64,000 nucleotides of DNA. It comes from Alteromonas gilva (lineage in GTDB: Bacteria; Pseudomonadota; Gammaproteobacteria; Enterobacterales; Alteromonadaceae). The stretch is from the NCBI RefSeq assembly GCF_028595265.1, contig NZ_JAQQXP010000001.1, positions 434,001 through 498,000 on the forward strand. Reading direction: 5' to 3'. Numbering within the stretch: position 1 is the stretch's first letter; each line of letters begins with the position of its first letter. Under the pieces are notes generated by a model. That model was not told the origin of the DNA. It did not search any database and saw only the letters and a list, made by a program, of their open reading frames with translations. Positions 35,505 through 43,610 of this stretch are shown here, in pieces. A program made the position numbers and the translations under genes.

Positions 35505-35533
35505 AATAAAGCCGCTTGTTAAGCGGCTTTATT
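35505..35533. terminator. Strong hairpin between the Wzz-kinase and VpsP-like genes
   Basis: A perfect 13-bp stem (AATAAAGCCGCTT / AAGCGGCTTTATT, 3-base loop). On the minus strand it is followed by GTATTTAG, so it is a moderate terminator of the export operon. On the plus strand it is followed by CAATATAATTTTAG. Confidence 0.75.
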
Positions 35534-35559
35534 CAATATAATTTTAGCTAAAAACACAA

Positions 35560-37803
35560 CTAGCTGTCTTTACCATCGGCATAATGAGAATTATAGCCAT
35601 ATTTATCATAATAACCTGTATAGGCGTATGCGTTACTGCTTTTCTGTAAATCGACCTGGTTCAACACAATACCATCTACTCGCTTACCTGTGCTCATAAA
35701 ACGGTTCAAACCACTATTGATTAGCTGCTCTTTGGTATTATCGGCGCGTACTACATACAGTACTACGTCACAAACCTTAGAAACCACTATGGAGTCGCTC
35801 ACCGCCTGAGTTGGTGCAGTATCGATGATTATATAATCATAAACAGTTTTTAGTTCTGTTATCAGATCCTTAAACTTATTACTCGCCAACATTTCCTGAG
35901 GATTAGTCGGGATAGAACCTGCGCTAATCACATCGATTCCGGCTTCCGCATCACTTACCAAACACTCATCTAACCGATGAGTTCCCGCCAGCAAATTTGA
36001 TAAACCCGGTTGAAAACCCGGAAAATCAAAACGTTTAGCCACCGAAGGCCTGCGCATATCCGTATCTACCAAAATAGTTTTACCCAGTTGTCCCATCGCG
36101 AAAGCCATGTTTATTGATACCGTGGTTTTACCTTCTTTAGGTACGCTGGAGGTAACCATTATAACTTGTTTGGTAGTCTCAATATCAATAAGCTGAACAC
36201 TGGTACGCAATGTTCTAATTGCCTCACTAAAGGTATGGTGAGCAGGATCAAAAAATTCTCGTAGCGGTAAATCCTCTTTTTTCTTGTGTGGTTGCCAAGG
36301 TATAAGCCCCATCATACGCTGGCCTAACTTACGCTCGACATCCTCTACTGAGCGAATACCACTATTTAATACGTCCATAATTACAGCTATAAATACACCA
36401 AAACCTAAACTTAAAACAAATGCAGCAAGAACAATTAATGTGGTCTTAGGCTTAGCTGGATATACAGGTATTGTAGCCCTATCTAAAATTCGAGCGTTGG
36501 CAGATTCAAAACCGCCTACTTCGCTGGTTTCTTTTAAACGAGTAAAGAAGGAATCATAGAGTTGTTGGTTAATACTTACTTCCCGCTGAAGTATTTTCCT
36601 TTGTGAATCTAACGTTGTAAGCTTTCTGTATTGCGCTTTTGCGTCGGCAACCGCCTTACGGAGTCCTGCAACCTGAGACGTTGCTTGGCCATAATCGCTG
36701 GTTATACCAGAAATCAATGCCCTGACTTGTCGGTTCATGCTCTCTTTAACTGAATTCAATTCAGCCATCGCTGAAATCATCTTCTGATGTTTGGGGCCAT
36801 ACACTTTACTTAATTCAGAAACTTTGCTTTGCGCTGTTAATTCCGACTCTCTAACACTCTGTATCGATGGGTGATTAAGTACCTCAGGGAGCTTGGCGAT
36901 TTCATCTATATCCCCGGCATAATTTTGAACTTGTTGGTAAATAATTTCGCTATTCTTTAACCTGTTCTCAGCCTCTAAGAGTTGTTCACTTAATCCCTGT
37001 AACTCTTCAGCAGCAAGGCCTACAACTCCGTCTAAATCGACCAACTGTTCCTTCTCATAAAATTCGGCCAGTCTTTGTTCCGACCTCTCTAATTTTAAGC
37101 GTAGCCCCTGCAGACTATCGTTTAGCCATGTGGTCGCTTTAGAAGTCATATCGAATTTAGCTTCCAGATAACTTTCTATATAAACTTCTGCTGTTGTGTC
37201 GGCTATTTTTGCCGCCAACTTAGGAGATTCACTTTCAAACGAGATTTTTACTACTTGAGTGTTATTGACTGGAGAGACAGTCATAGACTCCATAAAAGAC
37301 TCTATGACCTTTTGTTTATTGATCCAATCGATCTCTTCTTGAGTTAAAACTTCCTTTTCGCTCTGAGGCAAAAACGTTAAAAGAGACTTTATGGTTGCCT
37401 TAGCGCCTTCAAGAAAATCTTTAATCCCACCTTCATCTTCTTCCGAAGCGAAATAAGGTGAATTAGTGAGATCTAATTTATCAACCACTTTTTCAGCAAT
37501 ATGTCGTGACTTGAGAATCTCATATTGCGTTTGAAAATACTCTTTCCCTGTAGAATCTAAACCATATACTTCTTCTATAGATACAACTTTTGCTTCTTCA
37601 GCCTCTATCAATAGCGAGGAACTAGCTTTGTATATTGGCGTCATAGATAAAACGATTAATGCAACTAAAAGTGTGAAAACTAGTGCTAACCCAAGTATCT
37701 TCCACTTATATCGCTTTATCACCATCAAATACCGACCTAAATCAATGACGTCATCTTGATTCATTGCCTTATCGTCGGTTTTCGCTATTCCATTGGATGA
37801 CAT
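35560..37803 (-). CDS. Polysaccharide co-polymerase/BY-kinase (Wzz-Wzc, VpsO-like)
   Basis: A 747-residue chain-length regulator and tyrosine autokinase. The order is a Wzz domain with a transmembrane helix (about residues 38-60), a long periplasmic coiled-coil region, PVYPAKPKTTLIVLAAFVLS as second helix (about 470), then the cytoplasmic kinase with Walker A SSVPKEGKTTVSINMA, Walker A' ILVDTDMRRPS and Walker B YIIIDTAP. The C-terminus has a tyrosine cluster (YAYTGYYDKYGYNSHYADG), the autophosphorylation site. I set the start at the ATG at 37803, behind GGAA. The frame open upstream overlaps the export gene. Homologous in order and type to Vibrio VpsO. Confidence 0.92.
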   Translation of the reverse strand: MSSNGIAKTDDKAMNQDDVIDLGRYLMVIKRYKWKILGLALVFTLLVALIVLSMTPIYKASSSLLIEAEEAKVVSIEEVYGLDSTGKEYFQTQYEILKSRHIAEKVVDKLDLTNSPYFASEEDEGGIKDFLEGAKATIKSLLTFLPQSEKEVLTQEEIDWINKQKVIESFMESMTVSPVNNTQVVKISFESESPKLAAKIADTTAEVYIESYLEAKFDMTSKATTWLNDSLQGLRLKLERSEQRLAEFYEKEQLVDLDGVVGLAAEELQGLSEQLLEAENRLKNSEIIYQQVQNYAGDIDEIAKLPEVLNHPSIQSVRESELTAQSKVSELSKVYGPKHQKMISAMAELNSVKESMNRQVRALISGITSDYGQATSQVAGLRKAVADAKAQYRKLTTLDSQRKILQREVSINQQLYDSFFTRLKETSEVGGFESANARILDRATIPVYPAKPKTTLIVLAAFVLSLGFGVFIAVIMDVLNSGIRSVEDVERKLGQRMMGLIPWQPHKKKEDLPLREFFDPAHHTFSEAIRTLRTSVQLIDIETTKQVIMVTSSVPKEGKTTVSINMAFAMGQLGKTILVDTDMRRPSVAKRFDFPGFQPGLSNLLAGTHRLDECLVSDAEAGIDVISAGSIPTNPQEMLASNKFKDLITELKTVYDYIIIDTAPTQAVSDSIVVSKVCDVVLYVVRADNTKEQLINSGLNRFMSTGKRVDGIVLNQVDLQKSSNAYAYTGYYDKYGYNSHYADGKDS

Positions 37804-37834
37804 ACTAAAGTTCCAGGTAATATTTTGTTCGAGA

Positions 37835-38368
37835 TTAGAAAAAGCTTTGTTCGATAGTGATAATATCACCAGGTAGGATTGGTGTGTACCTGTCTGCTTG
37901 TATTCTAACGCTTTCTCCATCAACTGTTCTGTCGATATATACCTTGGTTTTGGAGGCCCTTTCGGTATATCCACCTGCTAATGCAGCAGCTTTGTCTATG
38001 TTTAGACCTGGTTGAAATGCATAGCCCCCTGGGTTCTTTACTTCACCATTCACAAAGAAGGGGCGATATTCAACTATCGAAACAGACACAGATGGATCAA
38101 CTAAATAGTCGCCCTTTAATCCCTCATAAATATAGTTTTCTAATTCGCCGACGGTCATCCCTATGATCTTAACTTCACCCAGGTAAGGATAATTGATAAC
38201 ACCTATATCAGTAAGACGAGTCTCTAAGGTTAAGTCTTCTTGGCCGTACACGAGTATTTTGAGGAGGTCACCCGAACCTAGTGTATATTGATTAAGTTGG
38301 CTGGACTGGGCAAAAGAATTTGCTGACACTAAAAGTGCCAGCAACAAACTTACTACTACTGTTTTCAT
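37835..38368 (-). CDS. Short Wza-like polysaccharide export protein (VpsN-like)
   Basis: A 177-residue periplasmic protein. It has a signal peptide (residues 1-20, ending NSFAQ), a Poly_export domain (YTLGSGDLLKILVYGQEDL to YVVDPSV-type strand) and one SLBB-like domain (FFVNGEVKNPGGYAFQPGLN). It lacks the long C-terminal part of E. coli Wza that forms the outer-membrane helical pore, so it must work with another outer-membrane protein. The beta-barrel encoded just upstream (17 bases away) is the obvious partner. Order and size match Vibrio VpsN. The kinase gene starts 31 bases downstream. Confidence 0.9.
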   Translation of the reverse strand: MKTVVVSLLLALLVSANSFAQSSQLNQYTLGSGDLLKILVYGQEDLTLETRLTDIGVINYPYLGEVKIIGMTVGELENYIYEGLKGDYLVDPSVSVSIVEYRPFFVNGEVKNPGGYAFQPGLNIDKAAALAGGYTERASKTKVYIDRTVDGESVRIQADRYTPILPGDIITIEQSFF

Positions 38369-38384
38369 ATTTTGAACTGACCGT

Positions 38385-39575
38385 TTACAAACTCACTGTT
38401 GCCGAAACGCTGAACAAGTTTCTATCAAATTCAATGGTTTCTCGGTTACTGCTTCGCTGATCAAAGGTGTAACCCGCTTGAATAAGCACCCAACGTCGCA
38501 TCTCATAATTTAAAAACATACCAATGGTAGTATTTTTATCTTCACGATCGCTACCTGCACCGGTATAGGTATCTGTTGAGTACGAAGCGTTAACTGTGGT
38601 CGAGGTACGCTCTAACCATTGGTGATCCCAGGACGCTCTGTAAGTGTTAGTTTCGATAAAATCACCTTCACCGTTGGTTTCATTGGTATTGGTGAATGCA
38701 GTAAAATCAACAGTTGAATAAGTCAGCGGTTCCCAGGTTACACCTACGCGCCAGTCTAAACCATTGAATGATTCACGGCCTGCAGCTGCAAAATCTTTAT
38801 TACGATAACCTACTTTAACATAACCGGTAGTTTTTGCAGTGGATTCCCACTGTGCACCAACTAATGCGCGTGTTTCTGTACTATCCAATGGCTGGGTAGG
38901 GTCTAAAGCAAAATCGTAGGAAACGTCTGCATAGGTAACATCAAAGGTTAAATCGGTTGCTGGCATTACCCGGTAGTAAAACGTACTGCCAAGATCTGCT
39001 CTGTCCAGGTCACGGCTGCGATATCGATCGGTGTCAATGTCATAATCGACAATTGAATAACCAGCGGTAAAATCAACACGGCCTTTAGCTGTCATAGCGC
39101 CGTAAGAATAAACCGCATTTACAGACGGATTCTTATACGTATCCACCGAATTAATGGAGTCGCCGTTACCTATAGTAAAGCTTGTACCACGGTCATCATG
39201 ACCATCGTCGTACAAGGCAGACACGTTAAGACGATTACGGCTGTTTAATTCTAGTGCAGCAGATGCACTTAAAAGGTGATCGGTAAAATCATCAGCTGAG
39301 CTGGAATAATAGTCCGCGCGGGTCAGCTGGTAACCAAACTGAATTTGGTTAGGGCCATAGTTGTTAACTAACGTAAACGCCGGAACAACAGTACGCTTAT
39401 AACTTCTGATCTCATCGTCTGATGAGCGGATAACGTTATCGTCAAGAGTCAAATCCAGAGCCACTGTTGGGAAGAGTTGAAACCCGCCTAAATCAATGCC
39501 TGCAGCATCTTGAGCGCTTACATTACCACCTATTAAAATACTAGAAACTGCTGTCGCTAAGTATAATTTTTGCAT
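38385..39575 (-). CDS. Outer-membrane beta-barrel protein (VpsM-like, putative beta-barrel porin 2)
   Basis: A 396-residue protein with a signal peptide (cleavage after VSAQD, about residue 22). It is followed by alternating amphipathic strands with many Asp/Tyr/Thr-rich turns and a C-terminal aromatic/hydrophobic strand ending SVSATVSL. It resembles the BBP2_2 family (VpsM). It probably forms the outer-membrane exit for the polymer with the short Wza-like partner. It is first gene of the minus-strand operon, and a sigma-54-like motif lies about 165 bases upstream. Confidence 0.85.
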   Translation of the reverse strand: MQKLYLATAVSSILIGGNVSAQDAAGIDLGGFQLFPTVALDLTLDDNVIRSSDDEIRSYKRTVVPAFTLVNNYGPNQIQFGYQLTRADYYSSSADDFTDHLLSASAALELNSRNRLNVSALYDDGHDDRGTSFTIGNGDSINSVDTYKNPSVNAVYSYGAMTAKGRVDFTAGYSIVDYDIDTDRYRSRDLDRADLGSTFYYRVMPATDLTFDVTYADVSYDFALDPTQPLDSTETRALVGAQWESTAKTTGYVKVGYRNKDFAAAGRESFNGLDWRVGVTWEPLTYSTVDFTAFTNTNETNGEGDFIETNTYRASWDHQWLERTSTTVNASYSTDTYTGAGSDREDKNTTIGMFLNYEMRRWVLIQAGYTFDQRSSNRETIEFDRNLFSVSATVSL

Positions 39576-39738
39576 ACCTTTGTCCTTTTATAGCTCAATT
39601 TAGCTTGTTGTAATCACTTACTGTAAACACTCCCTTTACTACATGGCGGTATGTGGTACGTACTGACTAAAATTTTGTAAGTGTAAAAGCTACCCTGTAT
39701 TGAGCGTCTCGTTAAGTGTGAAAACCCTGTATAGTGCA

Positions 39739-39754
39739 AGCGAAAAACATGCCA
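39739..39754 (-). promoter_or_regulatory. Candidate sigma-54 promoter of the export operon
   Basis: On the minus strand TGGCATGTTTTTCGCT has the invariant GG and GC of -24/-12 promoters at correct spacing, with TCGC in place of TTGC. It lies about 165 bases upstream of the VpsM-like start. It is weaker than the site at 14012. Confidence 0.45.
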
Positions 39755-40192
39755 ATACGTTAATTTACTACAATTAAAACCATCGTAAACTAACAAGTAT
39801 GTTGATTAGCTGATTATCTACTCGCATATAATCTATTTGCATATAATGTCATCTAAGTAACCAGCTAGTCAAAGCATATATTAGCGAATGATTTTAATTT
39901 TTTAAGTCTTCAAATGCGATTTTTGATAAATTAAGCGTGTTTTTTCGTTATGATAATAAAATGTTTACGTGGCATTAACATTTGGCTCTTCTAGCATAAC
40001 CCCTCCATGTATTTTCAAAGGGTAAAGGTAATCTGTAGGGGGTAAATTAACTGCCGCTGGCGGTACTTTATAGTTGTATGTTAGCGAAAGTGGTTAGCAG
40101 AAATTACAGGCAGGTGCCTGAGGCATTTTACCAGGTTGCGGCCCTCTGACCTGTCGGCAATCCAAGCCCAACAAATGTGACGGTTGTTAGAG

Positions 40193-40226
40193 GCACACCA
40201 TGAATAAATCCGGTGTGCTGATTTTT
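40193..40226 (+). terminator. Leader hairpin before the second sugar transferase
   Basis: The arms GCACACC and GGTGTGC (12-base loop) are followed by TGATTTTTG. It is about 170 bases upstream of the gene, so it could be an attenuator or the end of a small transcript. Confidence 0.4.
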
Positions 40227-40397
40227 GATTGAGCTGATTTTTTGCTGGCCTTCCGGGTTTTGTATATATATCAAATATATATAATGCTGCGTTAAAGGGT
40301 TTTTATACCGTAATGGTTATTTGTTGTGGCGACCCTTTGTGTTGGACGAACATGCAGTTGTTGGTTTTACAGGTAGTAACGAGATGGTGGTAGTAAA

Positions 40398-41852
40398 ATG
40401 AGCGACCAGGATCGATATAAAGGCGATAACGAAATTACCGAACCCCATGTCGGCCACGGTGGCGGTTTTATCGTTCGCAATAAAAATGGTTTTGCTACGC
40501 TTTACCGCCTGATAGACGTGTTCATTATCACAGTATTGTACTGTATGTCCGGCTTTTACTTTGAAATAGCATTCACTTTTGCCCCCATGCTGTTGCTATT
40601 TGCATACGTTATGAGTTTTCAAATAACGGCCGAGGCAATTGAGCTTTATCGTTCCTGGCGCGGGCATCGAACCATCGAAATTCTCCGGGCGGTGGCGATT
40701 GTTTGGTTTTTTAGTGGGTTAATAACCTTAACCGTCGGCTTTTTCTTTGGTTCCAAAATTGCCTTATTGCCGCAATTTATTTTCTTGTGGTTTTGTCTTA
40801 CGTTACTGGTGCTGCTGGTGTGGCGTTATGTAATGCGCAAAGTGTTGTTCAGAGTGCGAAAAAGCGGCAGGAATTCCCGTGAAGCTATTATTATTGGGGC
40901 CACCCAGGTGGGGTTAAATGTCGCCAATCAGATTAACGAAAACGAACAACTGGGTATTCGCTTTAAAGGCCTGTTTGATGACCGTGCTGACACGCGCTTA
41001 TCTCACGAACTACAAAACCAAATACTGGGGAATATTGATGACGCCATCGCAATGGCGAGGCGCAATGAGGTAGATTACATTTATATTGCCCTGCCTATGA
41101 GCGCTGAGAGCCGTATTCGCCATATACTGGAAAAATGCAGTGACACCACAGCAAACGTGTATTTGGTACCGAACTTCTTTATTTACAACCTGCTTAATGC
41201 CCGGTGGCAAAGTATTGGCTCAGTGCAGGCATTAAGCGTTTATGACACGCCGTTTCAGGGTGCCGCCACATTATTAAAACGCATTGAAGATGTTGTACTG
41301 AGCGTGATTATTTTAAGTTTTTTAATGATTCCGATGGCCCTTATTGCCTTAGCAGTAAAATTAACCTCTAAAGGCCCGGTAATATTTAAACAACACCGGT
41401 ATGGATTAGACGGCAGACCGATCACTGTGTATAAGTTTCGTTCGATGACCACGCAGGATAACGGTGAGGAGGTTAAACAGGCAACCAAAGATGATCCAAG
41501 AATTACCCGGATCGGCGCTTTTATTCGTAAAACTTCCCTCGACGAACTCCCTCAGTTTTTTAATGTACTGCAGGGGCGTATGTCAATTGTTGGCCCGCGC
41601 CCTCATGCGGTGGCACACAACGAGCAATACCGTAAAATTATAAAAGGCTATATGTTGCGCCATAAAGTAAAGCCCGGGATCACCGGCTGGGCGCAGGTTA
41701 ACGGACTACGCGGCGAAACCGAAATTATTGGTAAAATGGTGAAGCGGGTTGAGTATGATCTCGATTATATTCACCGCTGGTCAGTTTGGCTGGATATAAA
41801 AATTATCGCCATGACAGTAGTAAACGGTTTTGTAAATAAAAATGCCTATTAG
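40398..41852 (+). CDS. Undecaprenyl-phosphate glucose phosphotransferase (VpsL-like, second paralogue)
   Basis: A 484-residue initiating sugar transferase, paralogous to the 14,245-15,645 gene. It has four N-terminal transmembrane helices, a Rossmann-like middle (EAIIIGATQVGLNVANQINE), a fifth hydrophobic segment and the catalytic domain (KLTSKGPVIFKQHRYG, YKFRSM, RKTSLDELPQF, VGPRPHAVAHNEQYR, KPGITGWAQVNG). Both paralogues end in the same KNAY. It transfers a sugar-1-phosphate, usually glucose, to undecaprenyl phosphate. Being divergent to the VpsM-N-O-P-like genes, it corresponds to vpsL. Which paralogue feeds the cassette cannot be told. Confidence 0.93.
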   Translation: MSDQDRYKGDNEITEPHVGHGGGFIVRNKNGFATLYRLIDVFIITVLYCMSGFYFEIAFTFAPMLLLFAYVMSFQITAEAIELYRSWRGHRTIEILRAVAIVWFFSGLITLTVGFFFGSKIALLPQFIFLWFCLTLLVLLVWRYVMRKVLFRVRKSGRNSREAIIIGATQVGLNVANQINENEQLGIRFKGLFDDRADTRLSHELQNQILGNIDDAIAMARRNEVDYIYIALPMSAESRIRHILEKCSDTTANVYLVPNFFIYNLLNARWQSIGSVQALSVYDTPFQGAATLLKRIEDVVLSVIILSFLMIPMALIALAVKLTSKGPVIFKQHRYGLDGRPITVYKFRSMTTQDNGEEVKQATKDDPRITRIGAFIRKTSLDELPQFFNVLQGRMSIVGPRPHAVAHNEQYRKIIKGYMLRHKVKPGITGWAQVNGLRGETEIIGKMVKRVEYDLDYIHRWSVWLDIKIIAMTVVNGFVNKNAY

Positions 41853-41952
41853 CGGCAATGGGCTAAAGTAGTTTGCTGTGGTAAAGCGGCATGGCTAAAC
41901 ATTAGCGCCAGCAAAACCTCGGCAGTTAACGTAAAAAAGAAAGGGCCTTAAC

Positions 41953-42240
41953 ATGGCACACGCAGCAGCGGTTCATATACTGGTTAAAACAGAGCGCGAA
42001 GCACTCGATTTGCTTAAACAACTCAAATTAAAAAATGGCAAAAACTTTGCGGCACTGGCAAAAAAACATTCGATTTGCCCGTCAGGTAAACGGGGCGGCG
42101 ATTTGGGGGAGTTCAGGCGCGGCCAAATGGTAAAACAGTTTGACGATGTTGTGTTTAAAAAAGAGCTGCTTACTATTCATGGTCCGGTTAAGACCAGGTT
42201 TGGCTATCACCTTATTAAAACGCTGTACCGCAGCAACTAA
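41953..42240 (+). CDS. Peptidyl-prolyl isomerase, PpiC/parvulin type
   Basis: A 95-residue stand-alone parvulin domain. It has AAAVHILVKTEREALDLLKQ, ICPSGKRGGDLGEFRRGQMV and the closing VKTRFGYHLIKTLYR, which carry the active-site His, Cys-region and Phe/Met pocket. It lacks a signal peptide and speeds prolyl cis-trans isomerisation in the cytoplasm, as E. coli PpiC does. It is about 100 bases after the sugar transferase gene and is probably transcribed separately or by read-through. Confidence 0.9.
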   Translation: MAHAAAVHILVKTEREALDLLKQLKLKNGKNFAALAKKHSICPSGKRGGDLGEFRRGQMVKQFDDVVFKKELLTIHGPVKTRFGYHLIKTLYRSN

Positions 42241-42249
42241 ACGCCCCGG

Positions 42250-43401
42250 CTACGGCAGAATATTGTTGCCCGATTCGGGCGCTCTGGCCTCTTCGGCCTG
42301 ACGCCTGATATTGCTGTTCTCACTCGATACATCATCATGCGCTGCATCAACGCTCTTCTCCTGAGACGGTTGAGAGGGCCGGGGCGGTTGAGTTGTTGGT
42401 ACGCTTGATGTGTCTGATTCATTATGAGGAGTGGGCGGTAGCTTACCGTCACCGATCAGCGACACCGGCACACCGTCAGGAAAGACTATCTCCCGTGCGT
42501 CATCCGGCATGCTAATGCCGTGAGCGTTAAACGCAGACACCAGATCGCGCATTAAAACTGAGGCCATTTTTAATACACTGGTGTTTTCTACATTTATCCA
42601 AAAATACACTTTTAAATTGAGGGTAGCTGAAGCGAGCTGATCGACAAGTACCAGTGGCTCAGGATCCTCTAACACGTGAGGGTGTTTACTAATAAGGTTG
42701 AGCGCCAGCTGTTGCGCCTGCTGACAGTCAGCGTCGTAGCCAATGCCAATCACAAACTGGCCACGCATTTTGGGGTTTGCCGTGAGGTTTTTAATGGTGC
42801 CTTTGTAGATCACCGCATTGGGTATCTGAATATGGTTACCGTCGAAATCAACCAGGGTTGTAGCCCGGGTAGTCACCTTCTGCACAACGCCAACGTGGCT
42901 GTTAATTTGCACTACATCATCAATACGAAAGGGTCTTTGTATCGTCAGTAGCAGACTGGCAATCATGTTTTCGGCAATATCCCTGAACGCAAACCCCAGA
43001 ATTAAGCCAAGTACACCGGTACCGCTCATGATTGCTACCGCAAAGTCGGTCAGGCCGGCCAGTTTTAAAAACAGGTATATGGCAAAAAGTATTAAAAACA
43101 GCGTAATGGCCCGCTGCGCCACTGAGCGTAACAGCGGGCTCGATGATAAGTAGGTCACCGGCCGTAAAACCAATCGGGAAACGCTGCCAGCCAGCCATAC
43201 CGTGAGCAGTAAAATAGCCAGCCCAAGTCCCACGGCAGGCAGCTTGTCTACAAAGCTCTGCCATATGGCGCTGGTTGAAGAGATGATTTCACTGGTAGAT
43301 GCTGACATCGCTTTATCGTCCCTGTTGGTTGGCGCGAGTGCTGTCTGCGCCGAAAATGCTATCTGTGCCGAGTAAAGTGGCGGCTGGTAAACCCATAGCA
43401 C
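42250..43401 (-). CDS. MscS-family mechanosensitive ion channel
   Basis: A small-conductance mechanosensitive channel of up to 383 residues. Three helices span about residues 55-165. The pore-lining third helix (GTGVLGLILGFAFRDIAENM) and the following beta domain (IQRPFRIDDVVQI, FDGNHIQIPNAVIYKG) are typical. The C-terminal tail of about 60 residues is rich in Pro/Ser/Gln and charged. It opens under hypo-osmotic shock. The GTG start at 43401 has TGGAG 4 bases before it. The ATG at 43308 would give a more usual N-terminus but has no ribosome site. Confidence 0.9.
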   Translation of the reverse strand: MLWVYQPPLYSAQIAFSAQTALAPTNRDDKAMSASTSEIISSTSAIWQSFVDKLPAVGLGLAILLLTVWLAGSVSRLVLRPVTYLSSSPLLRSVAQRAITLFLILFAIYLFLKLAGLTDFAVAIMSGTGVLGLILGFAFRDIAENMIASLLLTIQRPFRIDDVVQINSHVGVVQKVTTRATTLVDFDGNHIQIPNAVIYKGTIKNLTANPKMRGQFVIGIGYDADCQQAQQLALNLISKHPHVLEDPEPLVLVDQLASATLNLKVYFWINVENTSVLKMASVLMRDLVSAFNAHGISMPDDAREIVFPDGVPVSLIGDGKLPPTPHNESDTSSVPTTQPPRPSQPSQEKSVDAAHDDVSSENSNIRRQAEEARAPESGNNILP

Positions 43402-43610
43402 GAAGCTCCAGGATTTACGCTATTTACCACACAATATAGGCCTTATAACCACTTTTGTTAACATAAATACTGGCGGGAATGTTTTATAATAGCAAACGCT
43501 CGGTGGCGTAGTGTTTCATTAGTGAGGTGCTCCTCACGTTGAATGTGAACTGATGTGTGCAAAGAAGCGCTCTTGTACAGAACAATTCACATTTAATAAG
43601 TAGGTAAGTT

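Larger units (their letters stand above)
39576..40397. other. Divergent regulatory region between the export block and the second sugar transferase
   Basis: About 820 bases without a convincing gene. It holds a sigma-54-like motif facing the export block (39739-39754), a 14-bp palindrome CAGGCAGGTGCCTG (about 40109-40122) and a terminator-like hairpin in the leader of the sugar transferase (40193-40226). A 10-codon frame at 40200 lies inside this hairpin. Such length and structure suggest regulation on both sides. Confidence 0.5.

Noticed and set aside
37804..37974. 57 extra residues at the N-terminus of the Wzz-kinase
   Set aside because: They lie in the coding region of the Wza-like gene in another frame. 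The ATG at 37803 has a ribosome site and gives the usual start.
40049..40066. GGCGGTAC, near-match to the ops/JUMPstart element for RfaH
   Set aside because: It has one mismatch in the core, lacks the rest of JUMPstart, and similar GGCGGTAG strings occur inside unrelated genes (for example MscS and GH105 coding regions).
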